Numbered from the stretch's first letter, positions 41,147 through 50,092 are shown. The stretch: 50,456 bases of DNA from Shewanella sp. MBTL60-007 (GCF_019654915.1 NZ_BPET01000043.1:1-50456); one strand, 5' to 3'. Numbers and translations are program-made. The notes: generated by a model from the letters alone, not told the origin.

Positions 41147-42817
41147 ATGTTATTTAGCCGACGTTTCTTACCTTACTTCGTGACTCAATGCCTAGGTGCA
41201 TTGAATGACAACGTATTTAAGAACGTATTGCTACTGTTAGTGAGCTACTCACAGGTCGATGAGTTACCTATAGATGTCCACCTATTTGTAAACTTGGCCG
41301 CAGGCTTATTTATTCTGCCTTTCCTGCTATTTTCTGCTCATGCGGGACAGGTGGCAGACAGTGTCGATAAAGCATTGTTGATTCGTCGGCTTAAGGTTTT
41401 CGAGCTGGTGATTATGTCGGTGGCGATATTTGCCATCATCAGTCACAGTTATCTAGTGATGTTGCTACTGCTTTTTTTGACCGGTGTACAATCAGCCTAC
41501 TTTGGCCCGGTAAAGTACTCCCTATTACCAAGAGTGCTGCGCGACAGCGAGCTGGTTTCCGGTAATGCGTGGGTCGAGATGGGCACTTTCTTGGCTATTT
41601 TGGCAGGTACGATTTCAGCCGGGATGATCGTTGCTAGTGACTACGCGACTTACTGGGCTGCGGCCACGGTATTCTGCTTGGCATTAATAGGTATGACTGC
41701 CAGTTGGTTTATCCCGAGCATTCCTGCTCATTCAGATGTTAAGCCGCGCTTTGCTATAGTTTCAGCCACCTTGGCCAATATTAAAAAGGTGCGTCAATCT
41801 CCCGAGATCTGGACCGCTATCTTAGCCATTAGTTGGTTTTGGTTTGTCGGCGCGACTTATCTCACTCAGTTTCCAAACTTTGCTCGCATCACGTTAAACT
41901 CGGATCCCACCGTTGTATCGCTACTCTTGCTGTTGTTTTCGGTGGGGATCGGTGCAGGTTCTTTCATCTGTGAACGCTTGTCTTGTCGACAGGTCGAGCT
42001 GGGGATAATGCCTTTGGGATTGATGCTATTAGCCATTGTAGGCATAGATCTCTACTTTGCACTACCTGCCAAGTTCGATGTTGAGACGCTTTATAGCCTG
42101 CAAGGCTTCATTGCAGAGACGGGTCACTATCGTCTTATGTTTGATCTGTTTATGATCGGCGTTGGCGGTGGTTTGTTTATCGTGCCGTTATACACCTATA
42201 TCCAGGCGCGTGCGAAAGAGGGAGAGTGCGCGCAGGCGATAGCCAGTAATAATATTATCAATGCCCTGTTTATGGTGAGTTCAGCTATTTTTGCCATGCT
42301 GGCACTCAACGTGTTGCAGTGGCCGATAGAGAAGCTGTTTTTGCTCTTGGCGAGCGCTAACATCGTGGTGCTGGTTTACCTACTCTGGCGTTGGCCGGAA
42401 TTACTATTGAGTGTTATTAGCTACTTCATTCGTAGGGTAAGGTTCACCACTAAGCTGCTTGATACTGATGAGCTGCATAAGTCTCCTAGGTTGTTAGTGG
42501 TGGTTGAGCAGGCAACTTGGCGTGACTTGATGATGATCTTAGGAAGTTTTAGCCATCCAGTCTTATTTGCGCCGGAGATTTATCGAAAAGTAGCTAATCA
42601 TGGCTTGGTCAGCTGGGCGTTATCTAAGTTGACTTGGCATGCTGGCCGTCATGTTGATATTGATTGCGTCATTTGCGTGGATAAGACCTCAGTGGTTGAG
42701 TTTAAAGCCCGTGCTGAATTTGCAGACTTTAATGTTGTACTGATTAAATTTGATGCCGTTGAGGCAAAGGTGCAGAAGATAGAAATAACCCCATTAGCAA
42801 TCGAGGCGACAGACTAA
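41147..42817 (+). CDS. MFS transporter (LplT-like) fused to a degenerate acyltransferase-like domain
   Basis: Residues 1 to about 430 form a major-facilitator transporter: 'FLPYFVTQCLGALNDNVFKN' is the LplT/Aas-type start, and twelve hydrophobic helices follow, with 'SAYFGPVKYSLLPRVL' as another LplT hallmark. The C-terminal 125 residues resemble the start of the glycerolipid acyltransferase domain that follows the MFS part in Aas-type fusions: 'RLLVVVEQATWRDLMMILG' and 'FAPEIYRK' line up with its LVVNHVSFVDA and FVMDHRIFK blocks. The catalytic His is Q455 here, and the AMP-ligase domain is absent. It may flip lysophospholipids, but the extra domain is probably inactive. It is the last gene of the nudE cluster. 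Confidence 0.78.
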   Translation: MLFSRRFLPYFVTQCLGALNDNVFKNVLLLLVSYSQVDELPIDVHLFVNLAAGLFILPFLLFSAHAGQVADSVDKALLIRRLKVFELVIMSVAIFAIISHSYLVMLLLLFLTGVQSAYFGPVKYSLLPRVLRDSELVSGNAWVEMGTFLAILAGTISAGMIVASDYATYWAAATVFCLALIGMTASWFIPSIPAHSDVKPRFAIVSATLANIKKVRQSPEIWTAILAISWFWFVGATYLTQFPNFARITLNSDPTVVSLLLLLFSVGIGAGSFICERLSCRQVELGIMPLGLMLLAIVGIDLYFALPAKFDVETLYSLQGFIAETGHYRLMFDLFMIGVGGGLFIVPLYTYIQARAKEGECAQAIASNNIINALFMVSSAIFAMLALNVLQWPIEKLFLLLASANIVVLVYLLWRWPELLLSVISYFIRRVRFTTKLLDTDELHKSPRLLVVVEQATWRDLMMILGSFSHPVLFAPEIYRKVANHGLVSWALSKLTWHAGRHVDIDCVICVDKTSVVEFKARAEFADFNVVLIKFDAVEAKVQKIEITPLAIEATD

Positions 42818-42849
42818 CGGGGTTGGCTTAAACGTTGTTCAGGTTGGTA

Positions 42850-43947
42850 TTACTGGTTATCTAGCCACTGATGCATTGCATCGTGATCACCTTTGAAGAT
42901 GATACGGTCGGCCTTTTTATCTATTTGATACTGATACATAGGGTCGTAGTATTTAGTCAGCAGTCGTTCGATCCAAGCTAAGTGAGCACTGGTATCGTTT
43001 TGGTTGGATTGCAGGCTTAGGGCGTGAGTGATCATTGCTTGCAGTTCGTCATGTTGCTTACCACCCAAGCGTTTCTTGATCCCTGCAATGCTCTGGGCTA
43101 AATACTGGGAAAATGCCTCAAAGCCCGCTTCTTCGCCGAGTCTTTCGCGGTAACCGCTATGCATCTTGTGTACGTACTCATTGAGCAGGCGTGCCAGTCT
43201 TGCATCTAAATTCTCTTCGAGTACCAATACATTCGCGGCCTGCATTCCAGCATAAAAAGCTTGTGGTAGCGCCGAGCGGCCGATGAGATAGCTCTCATCT
43301 TCCAGTAGTAGATGTTTGGCATTACTATCTTGGTGCTTCAACAATGCGACCGCCAAAGAGTTTTCAAAGTTGATTTGGCTTGGTTGCCCTTCATGGTAAC
43401 GGCCAAAGCTTGAGCCTCGATGGTGAGCTAGCCCCTCTAAATCCACCGCTTCTTTTCGCTTTAGCAGGAAATCGGTTTTACCGCTGCCAGTGATCCCGCT
43501 CAGAATCAGCATTGGCTTAACGTTTGGCGCCTCATCGATGGTTTCGATGAGGAACTGACGCATGGCTTTATAGCCGCCTTCGATAAAAGGAATATCTAAC
43601 CCAGCTTCCTTAAGCCATTGCTGGGTTAGCTGTGAGCGCAGACCACCGCGAAAACAGTAGAGATAGCCATTTGGGTTGTCGTTAAAAAAACGCAGCCAAG
43701 CATCGACTCTCTGCTGTTTGATTTCACCGTTAACCAAAGAGTGTCCTAGTTCTATGGCTGCAGCTTGTCCTTGCTCCTTGTAGCAAGTACCGACTAGCCT
43801 GCGCTCCTCGTCCTCCATTAGAGGACGGTTCACGCTGGCTGGAAAGGCGCCTTTCACAAACTCTACTGGTGCGCGCGTATCCATAATAGGATGATCGCTG
43901 ACGAGTATTCGACGATATTCGCTGGCACGCACTTTGTTGAGTGACAT
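42850..43947 (-). CDS. selU: tRNA 2-selenouridine synthase SelU (MnmH)
   Basis: A 365-residue enzyme that replaces sulfur by selenium at 2-thiouridine 34 of several tRNAs through a geranylated intermediate. It has an N-terminal rhodanese domain with the catalytic C98 in 'YCFRGGLRS' and a P-loop domain, 'GITGSGKT' at 151-158. The longest frame adds 18 codons, but the ATG at 43947 overlaps the selD stop by one base (TAATG) and matches the family start MSLNKVRASEY. It uses selenophosphate from the SelD enzyme encoded just upstream. Confidence 0.95.
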   Translation of the reverse strand: MSLNKVRASEYRRILVSDHPIMDTRAPVEFVKGAFPASVNRPLMEDEERRLVGTCYKEQGQAAAIELGHSLVNGEIKQQRVDAWLRFFNDNPNGYLYCFRGGLRSQLTQQWLKEAGLDIPFIEGGYKAMRQFLIETIDEAPNVKPMLILSGITGSGKTDFLLKRKEAVDLEGLAHHRGSSFGRYHEGQPSQINFENSLAVALLKHQDSNAKHLLLEDESYLIGRSALPQAFYAGMQAANVLVLEENLDARLARLLNEYVHKMHSGYRERLGEEAGFEAFSQYLAQSIAGIKKRLGGKQHDELQAMITHALSLQSNQNDTSAHLAWIERLLTKYYDPMYQYQIDKKADRIIFKGDHDAMHQWLDNQ

Positions 43948-44987
43948 TAAATTAGCTCCACGGTCATAGCTGGATTTTTTGTAACTAGCTGGCCGATGCA
44001 AACGGGTTCAATATCATTTTCAGCAAGTAAACTTTGTAGCGCGGCCTCGCCTTCTGTAGATACGGCAATCAATAGGCCACCGCTGGTTTGTGGATCACAG
44101 ATAATCGCTTTTTGTTCATCGGTTAGTGTAGGTAAGTGCTCACCATAACTGTCGAAGTTTCTGTGAGTGCCACCAGGAATGCAGCCGAGTTCTAAGTAAT
44201 GACGCGCATTTGGCAGTAATGGTAGTAGGCTTACATCTAATTTGGCACTTAAATTTGCACCATGGCACATCTCTAGGAGATGACCTGCTAAACCAAACCC
44301 TGTGACATCTGTTAGCGCATTCACTTGTGGGATCTTAGCTATTTTAGGGCCAAGAATATTCAGCTGACACATGGCTTCGGCTGCAGTGTTTAGATCTGTT
44401 TCGGCAAGCTTCTTCTGCTTCTGTGCGGTAGTTAAAATACCAATACCGAGAGGCTTAGTGATATAAAGCTTGTCTCCTGCCTTAGCGGTGTCGTTTTGCT
44501 TGAGCTCGTCCAATGGGATCTGACCAGTTACTGCTAGACCAAAAATAGGCTCTGGCGAGTCGATGCTGTGACCTCCGGCTAGCATTATGCCTGCATCGGC
44601 ACAGGCTTTACGGCCACCATCGACAACTTGTTGAGCCACTTCAGCAGGCAGCTTGTTTACTGGCCAACCTAAAATTGCAATAGCCATCATAGGTGTGCCA
44701 CCCATGGCGTAGATATCGCTGATGGCGTTTGTCGCAGCGATGCGGCCAAAGGTAAATGGATCATCGACGATTGGCATAAAGAAATCGGTGGTACTGATAA
44801 TGCCTGTGGTTTCGTTGAGCTTATAGACGGCGGCATCATCGCGAGTCTGGTTACCCACCAGTAAATTTGGATCGTCAAATACAGGTAGCTGAGTGGCGAG
44901 TATGGTGCCGAGCACTTTTGGTGAAATTTTGCAGCCACAACCCGCGCCGTGACTATACTCGGTAAGTTTGATTTCTGAATCTGACAT
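43947..44987 (-). CDS. selD: Selenide, water dikinase SelD
   Basis: This 346-residue enzyme makes selenophosphate from selenide and ATP, the selenium donor for tRNA modification and selenocysteine. The active-site segment 'SHGAGCGCKISPKVL' has C17 and K20, the same numbers as in E. coli, so it is the Cys form and not a selenoprotein. 'TDFFMPIVDDPFTFGRIAATNA' (in halves) and 'DVTGFGLAGHLLEM' are further signatures. The longest frame begins 22 codons upstream; the ATG at 44987 gives the E. coli length and start. It forms an operon with selU. Confidence 0.95.
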   Translation of the reverse strand: MSDSEIKLTEYSHGAGCGCKISPKVLGTILATQLPVFDDPNLLVGNQTRDDAAVYKLNETTGIISTTDFFMPIVDDPFTFGRIAATNAISDIYAMGGTPMMAIAILGWPVNKLPAEVAQQVVDGGRKACADAGIMLAGGHSIDSPEPIFGLAVTGQIPLDELKQNDTAKAGDKLYITKPLGIGILTTAQKQKKLAETDLNTAAEAMCQLNILGPKIAKIPQVNALTDVTGFGLAGHLLEMCHGANLSAKLDVSLLPLLPNARHYLELGCIPGGTHRNFDSYGEHLPTLTDEQKAIICDPQTSGGLLIAVSTEGEAALQSLLAENDIEPVCIGQLVTKNPAMTVELI

Positions 44988-45138
44988 GAGCTTAAAACGC
45001 CCTGAAAATAGTAAGTAGCCGATCATAATAGACCCATAATCTAGGGACTTCAATCGACCTCAACCACAAGTTGAGACTTGAATCTTATCATCGGTGGCAA
45101 TATTTATTCGGAATGGGAAAACCTGACCCGTAGAAACA

Positions 45139-45164
45139 ACAAAGCCGCTCAGTCGCGGCTTTGT
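45139..45164 (-). terminator. Terminator of the desaturase gene
   Basis: ACAAAGCCGC (45139-45148) pairs with GCGGCTTTGT (45155-45164), followed on the minus strand by a T-rich run. It lies 14 bp after the desaturase stop codon. Confidence 0.75.
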
Positions 45165-45177
45165 ATCTATGGTGAGC

Positions 45178-46284
45178 TTAGCTAAAACTTGCGGTCAAAC
45201 TATGCCAGCTTTTCTGTTGCTGCTTGAAACGTAGTTTTAGCTCTTTCACCTGGCTAAGCAGTTGCTTGTCTGCCAGTTGTTTGCGTTTGGCTTCAAGCAA
45301 TGCTTTCTTAGCGTCGTAATAATCAGCTAAGTGCGCCTTCAACGTTTCATATTCCGCTTGTAACTTCTCTATTAACTCTTCGCTATTTGGGAGGTGAGCC
45401 ACCTTACTTTGAGTGCGTTTTAGCTGCATCTGCAAGCGAGCATATTCGATACGATCTTGTGGCACGACTCGGCGACTATCGGCTAGTCCCATCCAGGCTA
45501 AGCTGTTAATCAACCATTTGGTTGGATCGTACTGCCACCAATGGATGCCGTTACGGTAGTCATTCTCAAAGATATGATGGTAGTTATGGTAGCCCTCACC
45601 ATAGGTTAGCAGTGCTAGGAAGCCGTTATCGCGAGCGGTATTTTTATCTGTATAAGGTTGCGAGCCCCAAATATGTGCCAATGAATTGATGAAAAAAGTA
45701 CAGTGGTGAACGACAACCAAGCGCAGTAATCCAGCTAATAGCAGCATGCCTAATATGTCTCCGTTTAACCAACCCAGTAGGATGGGTAAACCAAAGTTCA
45801 TTATGAGCAGAAGTGGTAAGTAGTACTTGTGTTGCCACATGACGATTTTGTCATTTTGAAGATCGCGAACATTTTTATAGTCATGGTAACGCTGGGCCTG
45901 ATACTCACGTAGCATCCAACCTATATGGCTGTACCAAAAACCCATTTTAGCTGAATAGGGGTCTTTGTCGTTGTTATCGACATGCTTATGGTGTACTCGG
46001 TGGTCTGAAGACCAGTGTAATGCGCTGTTTTGCAGAGCTAGCGCGCCACCTAGGGCGTAGAGGAATCGTACTGAAGCATGGGCTTTATAGGTACGGTGAG
46101 ACCAGAGCCTGTGGTATCCGCCTGTAATCGATAGGCCACTTGCAAAGGCGAGCACTACAAAGGCAACCCATTCGATGGCGTCAAAGCCATGGGTGATACC
46201 ATACCAGGGAACAAAAATCGCTGCGCAGACAAAGGTGATGCTAAACAGGCTCACATTCATCCAGATGATGGGAGGTTTTTTCAT
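45178..46284 (-). CDS. Acyl-CoA/acyl-lipid fatty acid desaturase (delta-9 type)
   Basis: A 368-residue membrane di-iron desaturase that puts a double bond into saturated acyl chains, aerobically raising membrane fluidity. The three histidine boxes are present: 'HRLWSH' (58-63), 'HRVHH' (95-99) and 'GYHNYHH' (near 222-228), with four membrane helices in pairs. A coiled, charged C-terminus (about 275-350) is longer than usual. A frame from 46314 would place its first codons inside an 18-bp palindrome and has no ribosome binding site; MKKPPIIWMN at 46284 is preferred. FabR is encoded divergently. Confidence 0.9.
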   Translation of the reverse strand: MKKPPIIWMNVSLFSITFVCAAIFVPWYGITHGFDAIEWVAFVVLAFASGLSITGGYHRLWSHRTYKAHASVRFLYALGGALALQNSALHWSSDHRVHHKHVDNNDKDPYSAKMGFWYSHIGWMLREYQAQRYHDYKNVRDLQNDKIVMWQHKYYLPLLLIMNFGLPILLGWLNGDILGMLLLAGLLRLVVVHHCTFFINSLAHIWGSQPYTDKNTARDNGFLALLTYGEGYHNYHHIFENDYRNGIHWWQYDPTKWLINSLAWMGLADSRRVVPQDRIEYARLQMQLKRTQSKVAHLPNSEELIEKLQAEYETLKAHLADYYDAKKALLEAKRKQLADKQLLSQVKELKLRFKQQQKSWHSLTASFS

Positions 46285-46305
46285 TATATTTATAATCTCA
46301 AGTTG

Positions 46306-46323
46306 AGCGTACATCTGTACGCT
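46306..46323. promoter_or_regulatory. FabR-type operator palindrome
   Basis: AGCGTACATCTGTACGCT is an 18-bp palindrome with 8-bp perfect arms. It lies just downstream of the desaturase -10 and resembles FabR sites of unsaturated fatty acid genes (AGCGTACx...GT.CGCT type). Binding by the adjacent FabR is inferred. Confidence 0.7.
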
Positions 46324-46324
46324 A

Positions 46325-46352
46325 ATTTAACTTGGATAGTGATCTGGGTCAA
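46325..46352 (-). promoter_or_regulatory. Candidate promoter of the desaturase gene
   Basis: On the minus strand TTGACC (46352-46347) and TTAAAT (46330-46325) stand 16 bp apart. The -10 is weak, but its position directly before the palindrome would place the operator at the transcription start. Confidence 0.45.
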
Positions 46353-46423
46353 GTTTGTTGATGCTGCGTTTTGTGTTAAAAAGCGGTATTATTCAAGGAA
46401 TAATTTTTGTAAGTAGGTTCAAG

Positions 46424-47038
46424 ATGGGCATTAGAGCACAACAAAAAGAGAAAACGCGACGGGCACTTGTCGATGCGGCATTTAGTCAGCTCAGTGCTGA
46501 GCGTAGCTTTTCTAGCCTGAGTTTGCGTGAGGTTGCACGTGAAGCGAATATTGCTCCGACATCTTTTTATCGCCACTTTAAGGATATGAATGAGCTAGGC
46601 TTAACCATGGTGGATGAAGGTGGCCTTACGCTGAGACAGATGATGCGTAAAGGACGCCAACGAGCAGAAGCCGGTGGCAGTGTTATTCGGATTTCCGTAG
46701 AAACCTTTATGGAAGTGCTTGAGTCTAACCCAAACGTATTTCGGATATTATTGCACGAACGTTCAGGTACATCGGCCCCCTTTAGAGGTGCGGTTGCCCG
46801 TGAAATCGAACATTTTATTTCTGAGTTAGCCCATTACACCGAAGCGACAGCTAACCGGTCACCGGAACTCGCCCATGCGCAAGCAGAGGCACTAGTGACT
46901 CTTGTATTTAACGCTGGAGCTGCCGCACTCGATATGAAGCGCGCCGATCGTAAAATCCTGGCAGACCGTTTAGTTATTCAGTTGCATATGATTGCAAAAG
47001 GGGCTGAAGCGCTACAACACAAGAAAGAGCAGAAGTAA
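46424..47038 (+). CDS. fabR: Transcriptional repressor FabR
   Basis: A 204-residue TetR-family repressor of unsaturated fatty acid synthesis, responsive to acyl-CoA or acyl-ACP. 'MGIRAQQKEKTRRALVDAAF' and 'SLREVAREANIAPTSFYRHF' (helix-turn-helix, about 31-50) are close to E. coli FabR, and the ligand domain keeps 'LHERSGTSAPFRGAVAREI'. The frame can be extended 23 codons upstream, but ATG 46424 is the exact family start. It is divergent from the desaturase, and the palindrome at 46306-46323 lies between them. Confidence 0.95.
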   Translation: MGIRAQQKEKTRRALVDAAFSQLSAERSFSSLSLREVAREANIAPTSFYRHFKDMNELGLTMVDEGGLTLRQMMRKGRQRAEAGGSVIRISVETFMEVLESNPNVFRILLHERSGTSAPFRGAVAREIEHFISELAHYTEATANRSPELAHAQAEALVTLVFNAGAAALDMKRADRKILADRLVIQLHMIAKGAEALQHKKEQK

Positions 47039-47053
47039 TTTAATCATATAGAT

Positions 47054-47085
47054 AAAAAACGGCACCCATAAGGGTGCCGTTTTTT
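47054..47085. terminator. Bidirectional terminator between fabR and trmA
   Basis: A 14-bp stem (47054-47067 with 47072-47085) around ATAA has A and T runs on both sides. Confidence 0.88.
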
Positions 47086-47105
47086 ATTTTGGTTTAACTC
47101 TAGGC

Positions 47106-48203
47106 TTATCGCTTCTCTAAGAAAACACCCGATTCCATATGATCGGTATAAGGGAACTGATCGAATAAGGCAAAACGAGTGATCTTATGGGTCTTGCTCA
47201 GTTCACCTAAGTTATCGATTAAGGTGTGTGGGTTGCATGAGATATAAACAATGCGCTCATAACCTTGTACTAGCTTAACTGTATCGGCATCTAGACCTGC
47301 ACGCGGAGGATCGACAAAGATGGTATTACAGTTATAGCTATCTAAATCGATACCTTCTAAACGTCTAAAGCTGCGCTTCTTTGCCAAGGCTTCGGTAAAG
47401 TCTTCAGCTGACATACGGATAATCTGCAGATTTTCGACTTGGTTAACTTTAATATTGTATTGCGCAGACTCGACTGAAGGCTTGGCCAGTTCAGTTGCCA
47501 ATACGCGCTCAAAGTTTTGTGCCAAAGCAATAGAGAAGTTACCGTTACCGCAATAAAGCTCTAGTAGATCGCCTTTACTGTTTTTAGTGACATCGATAGC
47601 CCACTCCAACATCTTTATAGAAACTTTACCGTTAGGCTGTGTAAAGCTGTTCTCTATTTGATGGTACTGTAGCTGTTTGCCTGCAACATTGAGAGACTCT
47701 ACTACGAAATCTTTATCTAACACGATTTTTTGCTTACGGGCGCGACCAATCAAGTTCATATTGAATTGGGTGCTAAGTGTTTGTTTAAGGATTTTCGCCT
47801 GCTGTTCCCATTCGCTGTCGAGTTGCTTGTGATAAAGCAGAGACACCAAGATCTCACCACTTAATGTCGATAGGAAGTCGATTTGAAATAAGCGGTGGCG
47901 CAAGATAGTGTTCGGCTTTAATAGTTCAACTAGAGCCGGCATCATCTTGTTGATAAGTTCACTCGCAGGCAGGAACTGATCGCAACGAACTTTACTATTG
48001 AGCTCTTTATCGAACATATAGTAGTAGAGATCTTCACCTTCATGCCAAACTCTAAACTCAGCACGCATGCGGTAGTGGGCGGGCTCGGAGCTAAATGTCT
48101 CCAATTCAGGGGTATCAAAATCAGCAAATAACTGCTTTAACTTGACGCACTTTGCTTCGAGTTGCACATCATAGGTTGTAGGATCCATTGCTGCTAAATT
48201 CAT
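47106..48203 (-). CDS. trmA: tRNA (uracil-5-)-methyltransferase TrmA
   Basis: A 365-residue SAM-dependent enzyme that makes m5U54 in the T loop of tRNA. Motif I is 'LLELYCGNGNFSIALA' (about 215-230), 'FVDPPRAGLD' is motif IV, and the nucleophile is the Cys in 'YISCNPHTL'. Absence of the FeS cysteines and the TRAM domain separates it from RlmD and RlmC, and length equals E. coli TrmA (366). It is a single gene, divergent from murI. Confidence 0.95.
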   Translation of the reverse strand: MNLAAMDPTTYDVQLEAKCVKLKQLFADFDTPELETFSSEPAHYRMRAEFRVWHEGEDLYYYMFDKELNSKVRCDQFLPASELINKMMPALVELLKPNTILRHRLFQIDFLSTLSGEILVSLLYHKQLDSEWEQQAKILKQTLSTQFNMNLIGRARKQKIVLDKDFVVESLNVAGKQLQYHQIENSFTQPNGKVSIKMLEWAIDVTKNSKGDLLELYCGNGNFSIALAQNFERVLATELAKPSVESAQYNIKVNQVENLQIIRMSAEDFTEALAKKRSFRRLEGIDLDSYNCNTIFVDPPRAGLDADTVKLVQGYERIVYISCNPHTLIDNLGELSKTHKITRFALFDQFPYTDHMESGVFLEKR

Positions 48204-48389
48204 ATCTTGATCACCGTTGGCATTAATTAGGGGCGGAATATTATACTAGATAGCTGGGATGTCCAGTTTCTCACTTCCGATTTTACTTAGCTTATGGGAA
48301 AATTCTAAAGCAATATAGCCACTCCTGCTGCCTAGAGGGGCTAACTGTAGTCTCTTTTAATGTCACTTTACTCTATAGCGGAGCATACT

Positions 48390-49208
48390 TTGTCTGGACC
48401 TATTGTTATTTTTGACTCAGGGATCGGTGGGTTATCCATCTTTGATGAGATCAGAAAAGTATTACCCACTCAAGAGTGTTGCTACCTATTTGACAATGCT
48501 CGTTTGCCCTATGGTGAGTTAGAGGAGTCAGTCCTTATTCAAGGCTGTGTTGAGCTTATTTGTGAGCAAGCCTTGAGAATTGGTGCCGAACTTGTGGTTG
48601 TAGCCTGTAACTCAGCTAGCACCTTAGTGTTGCCAGCCTTACGAGCACAGCTTTCCATTCCGGTTGTAGGGGTGGTTCCGGCAATCAAGCCTGCTGCTAA
48701 ATTATCGCAAGCAAGGCATATAGGGTTGCTTGCAACACCGGGAACGATAAAACGCTCCTATACAAGGGAGCTAATTGAACAGTTTGCCGGTGGCTGTAAA
48801 GTCGACCTATTTGGGTCATCTGAACTTGTGATGCTTGCTGAGGCAAAGCTAGCAGGAGAGAAGCTCGACTTTAAACTACTTGAAGCGCAGCTTAAGCCTA
48901 TAAAGGAATCATCCTTAGATACCTTAGTCCTAGGTTGTACTCATTTCCCTATATTAGCGCCAGAGATGCAGCAGATCTTAGGTGACGGGGTGACGCTACT
49001 CGACTCTGGTGCCGCTATTGCACAAAGGGTGGCATATTTGCTCAATGAGCTACCACAGGTTAGGGGGGACGAAAGAGCTGGCAACAATAGACAAAAGACT
49101 TTAACGGCTATTTATACTACAGAAGAAATTTCGGCGGGGTTAACAACCAGACTAGCTGAAAAAGGATTCACAACAATTGTGTCTCGCTCTTCAGCCAATC
49201 TAGGTTAG
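48390..49208 (+). CDS. murI: Glutamate racemase MurI
   Basis: This 272-residue cofactor-independent racemase makes D-glutamate for peptidoglycan. Catalytic residues are D9 (VIFDSGIGG), C73 (VACNSAS) and C183 (LGCTHFP). A frame from ATG 48360 adds ten residues (MSLYSIAEHT), but no ribosome binding site precedes it, while GGAG stands six bases before the TTG at 48390, giving MSGPIVIFDSG as in relatives. A TTG start would keep expression low. The E. coli-type N-terminal extension is missing. Confidence 0.92.
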   Translation: MSGPIVIFDSGIGGLSIFDEIRKVLPTQECCYLFDNARLPYGELEESVLIQGCVELICEQALRIGAELVVVACNSASTLVLPALRAQLSIPVVGVVPAIKPAAKLSQARHIGLLATPGTIKRSYTRELIEQFAGGCKVDLFGSSELVMLAEAKLAGEKLDFKLLEAQLKPIKESSLDTLVLGCTHFPILAPEMQQILGDGVTLLDSGAAIAQRVAYLLNELPQVRGDERAGNNRQKTLTAIYTTEEISAGLTTRLAEKGFTTIVSRSSANLG

Positions 49209-49218
49209 TTATATATCT

Positions 49219-49677
49219 TTATGCGTTGTTATCACTTTTATCTGAGTCTTGTGATTTAGCTTCACGGACTTTTAATGTTCTTTCCTGGAAGTCGAACTCA
49301 TTTAGTTTAGCCATAGCTTTTTTAGCGCCGGCTTCAGACATTTCAATAAATCCGAATCCTTTACGGCGTCCAGTCTTGCGGTCACGAACCAAACGCACCG
49401 AGTTTACTGGACCAAACTCACTAAATAATGATTTCACTTCACCTTCATGGACACGATAAGGAAGATTGCCTACATATAGTGTCATTGTTGGACCGCTATA
49501 TGGTTCGTTGCTGTTAGTTGTAGAGGCAGGCGTTTTTGATTGAAGAGAAAAAATAACGCTTGCGATGATAGCACCAGTAAAGAAAGCTATGGCGCCGTTT
49601 AGATCTGGTGCAATCTGGAAAATGGCTAATGCACCTATAATGGCTACCGCCAATACGATCAAGAATGACTTCTGCAT
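49219..49677 (-). CDS. Membrane-anchored RRM RNA-binding protein
   Basis: A 152-residue protein with two hydrophobic helices at about 4-22 and 28-45, a Ser/Thr/Asn linker, and one RRM at about 65-140. RNP2 is LYVGNL (67-72) and RNP1 is RKGFGFIEM (105-113), with the conserved Phe residues needed for RNA stacking. The C-terminus is short, acidic and Ser/Asp-rich. AGAGA before the ATG supports the full-length form; an internal ATG at residue 65 could give a soluble RRM. RRM proteins are rare in bacteria outside cyanobacteria and some marine groups, and no target is known. It is convergent with murI, 10 bp apart. Confidence 0.85.
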   Translation of the reverse strand: MQKSFLIVLAVAIIGALAIFQIAPDLNGAIAFFTGAIIASVIFSLQSKTPASTTNSNEPYSGPTMTLYVGNLPYRVHEGEVKSLFSEFGPVNSVRLVRDRKTGRRKGFGFIEMSEAGAKKAMAKLNEFDFQERTLKVREAKSQDSDKSDNNA

Positions 49678-49903
49678 AAATATAATCTCTAAAGAATAAA
49701 TGAATTGATAACTAACTGTTAATAACCTGCATATGGTAATGAATTATTAGCCAATACTCTAGTGTGTTGCTGAAAAAATGAACTTTATCTGAGGTGTGTC
49801 AGAAAAATGGTGAAGTTATGGGCAGGAAAAGTTGAATAAATAGCCGGAAAACACCTTGCTGATGAAAACTTGGGCATGCAGGTGATTTCTTTATAAAAAG
49901 CGC
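49678..49903. other. Upstream region of the rRNA operon
   Basis: About 226 bp, AT-rich before the first rRNA promoter. The stretch 49883-49900 with TTTCTTTATAAAAAG is a likely UP element. The leftward promoter of the RRM gene must lie at its left end. No coding frame was accepted. Confidence 0.55.
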
Positions 49904-49931
49904 TTGCGCTCTTTTCGAATCTCCCTATAAT
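49904..49931 (+). promoter_or_regulatory. rRNA operon promoter P1
   Basis: TTGCGC and a perfect TATAAT are separated by 16 bp and followed by the GC-rich discriminator GCGACCCC, the pattern of stringently controlled rRNA promoters. Confidence 0.85.
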
Positions 49932-50092
49932 GCGACCCCACTGACACGGCGCAGCAGGCAGCACGCCTAGCAAGCAGAGTTAGTGAGTTAGCTTCTTCGG
50001 GAGGGTAACTCTGGTGACAACCGCTTTAAGAGCTTCGGGTAGCGACTTCTGACTAAGAAATCACCGCTTGAAAAACTTCTTAAAATAAGCGC

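Noticed and set aside
42787..42823. Terminator between the MFS gene and selU
   Set aside because: The stem is interrupted, has a 16-base loop, overlaps the coding end and lacks a T tract.
49785..49973. 62-codon minus-strand frame before the rRNA operon
   Set aside because: It overlaps rRNA promoter P1 and has no ribosome binding site or family resemblance.
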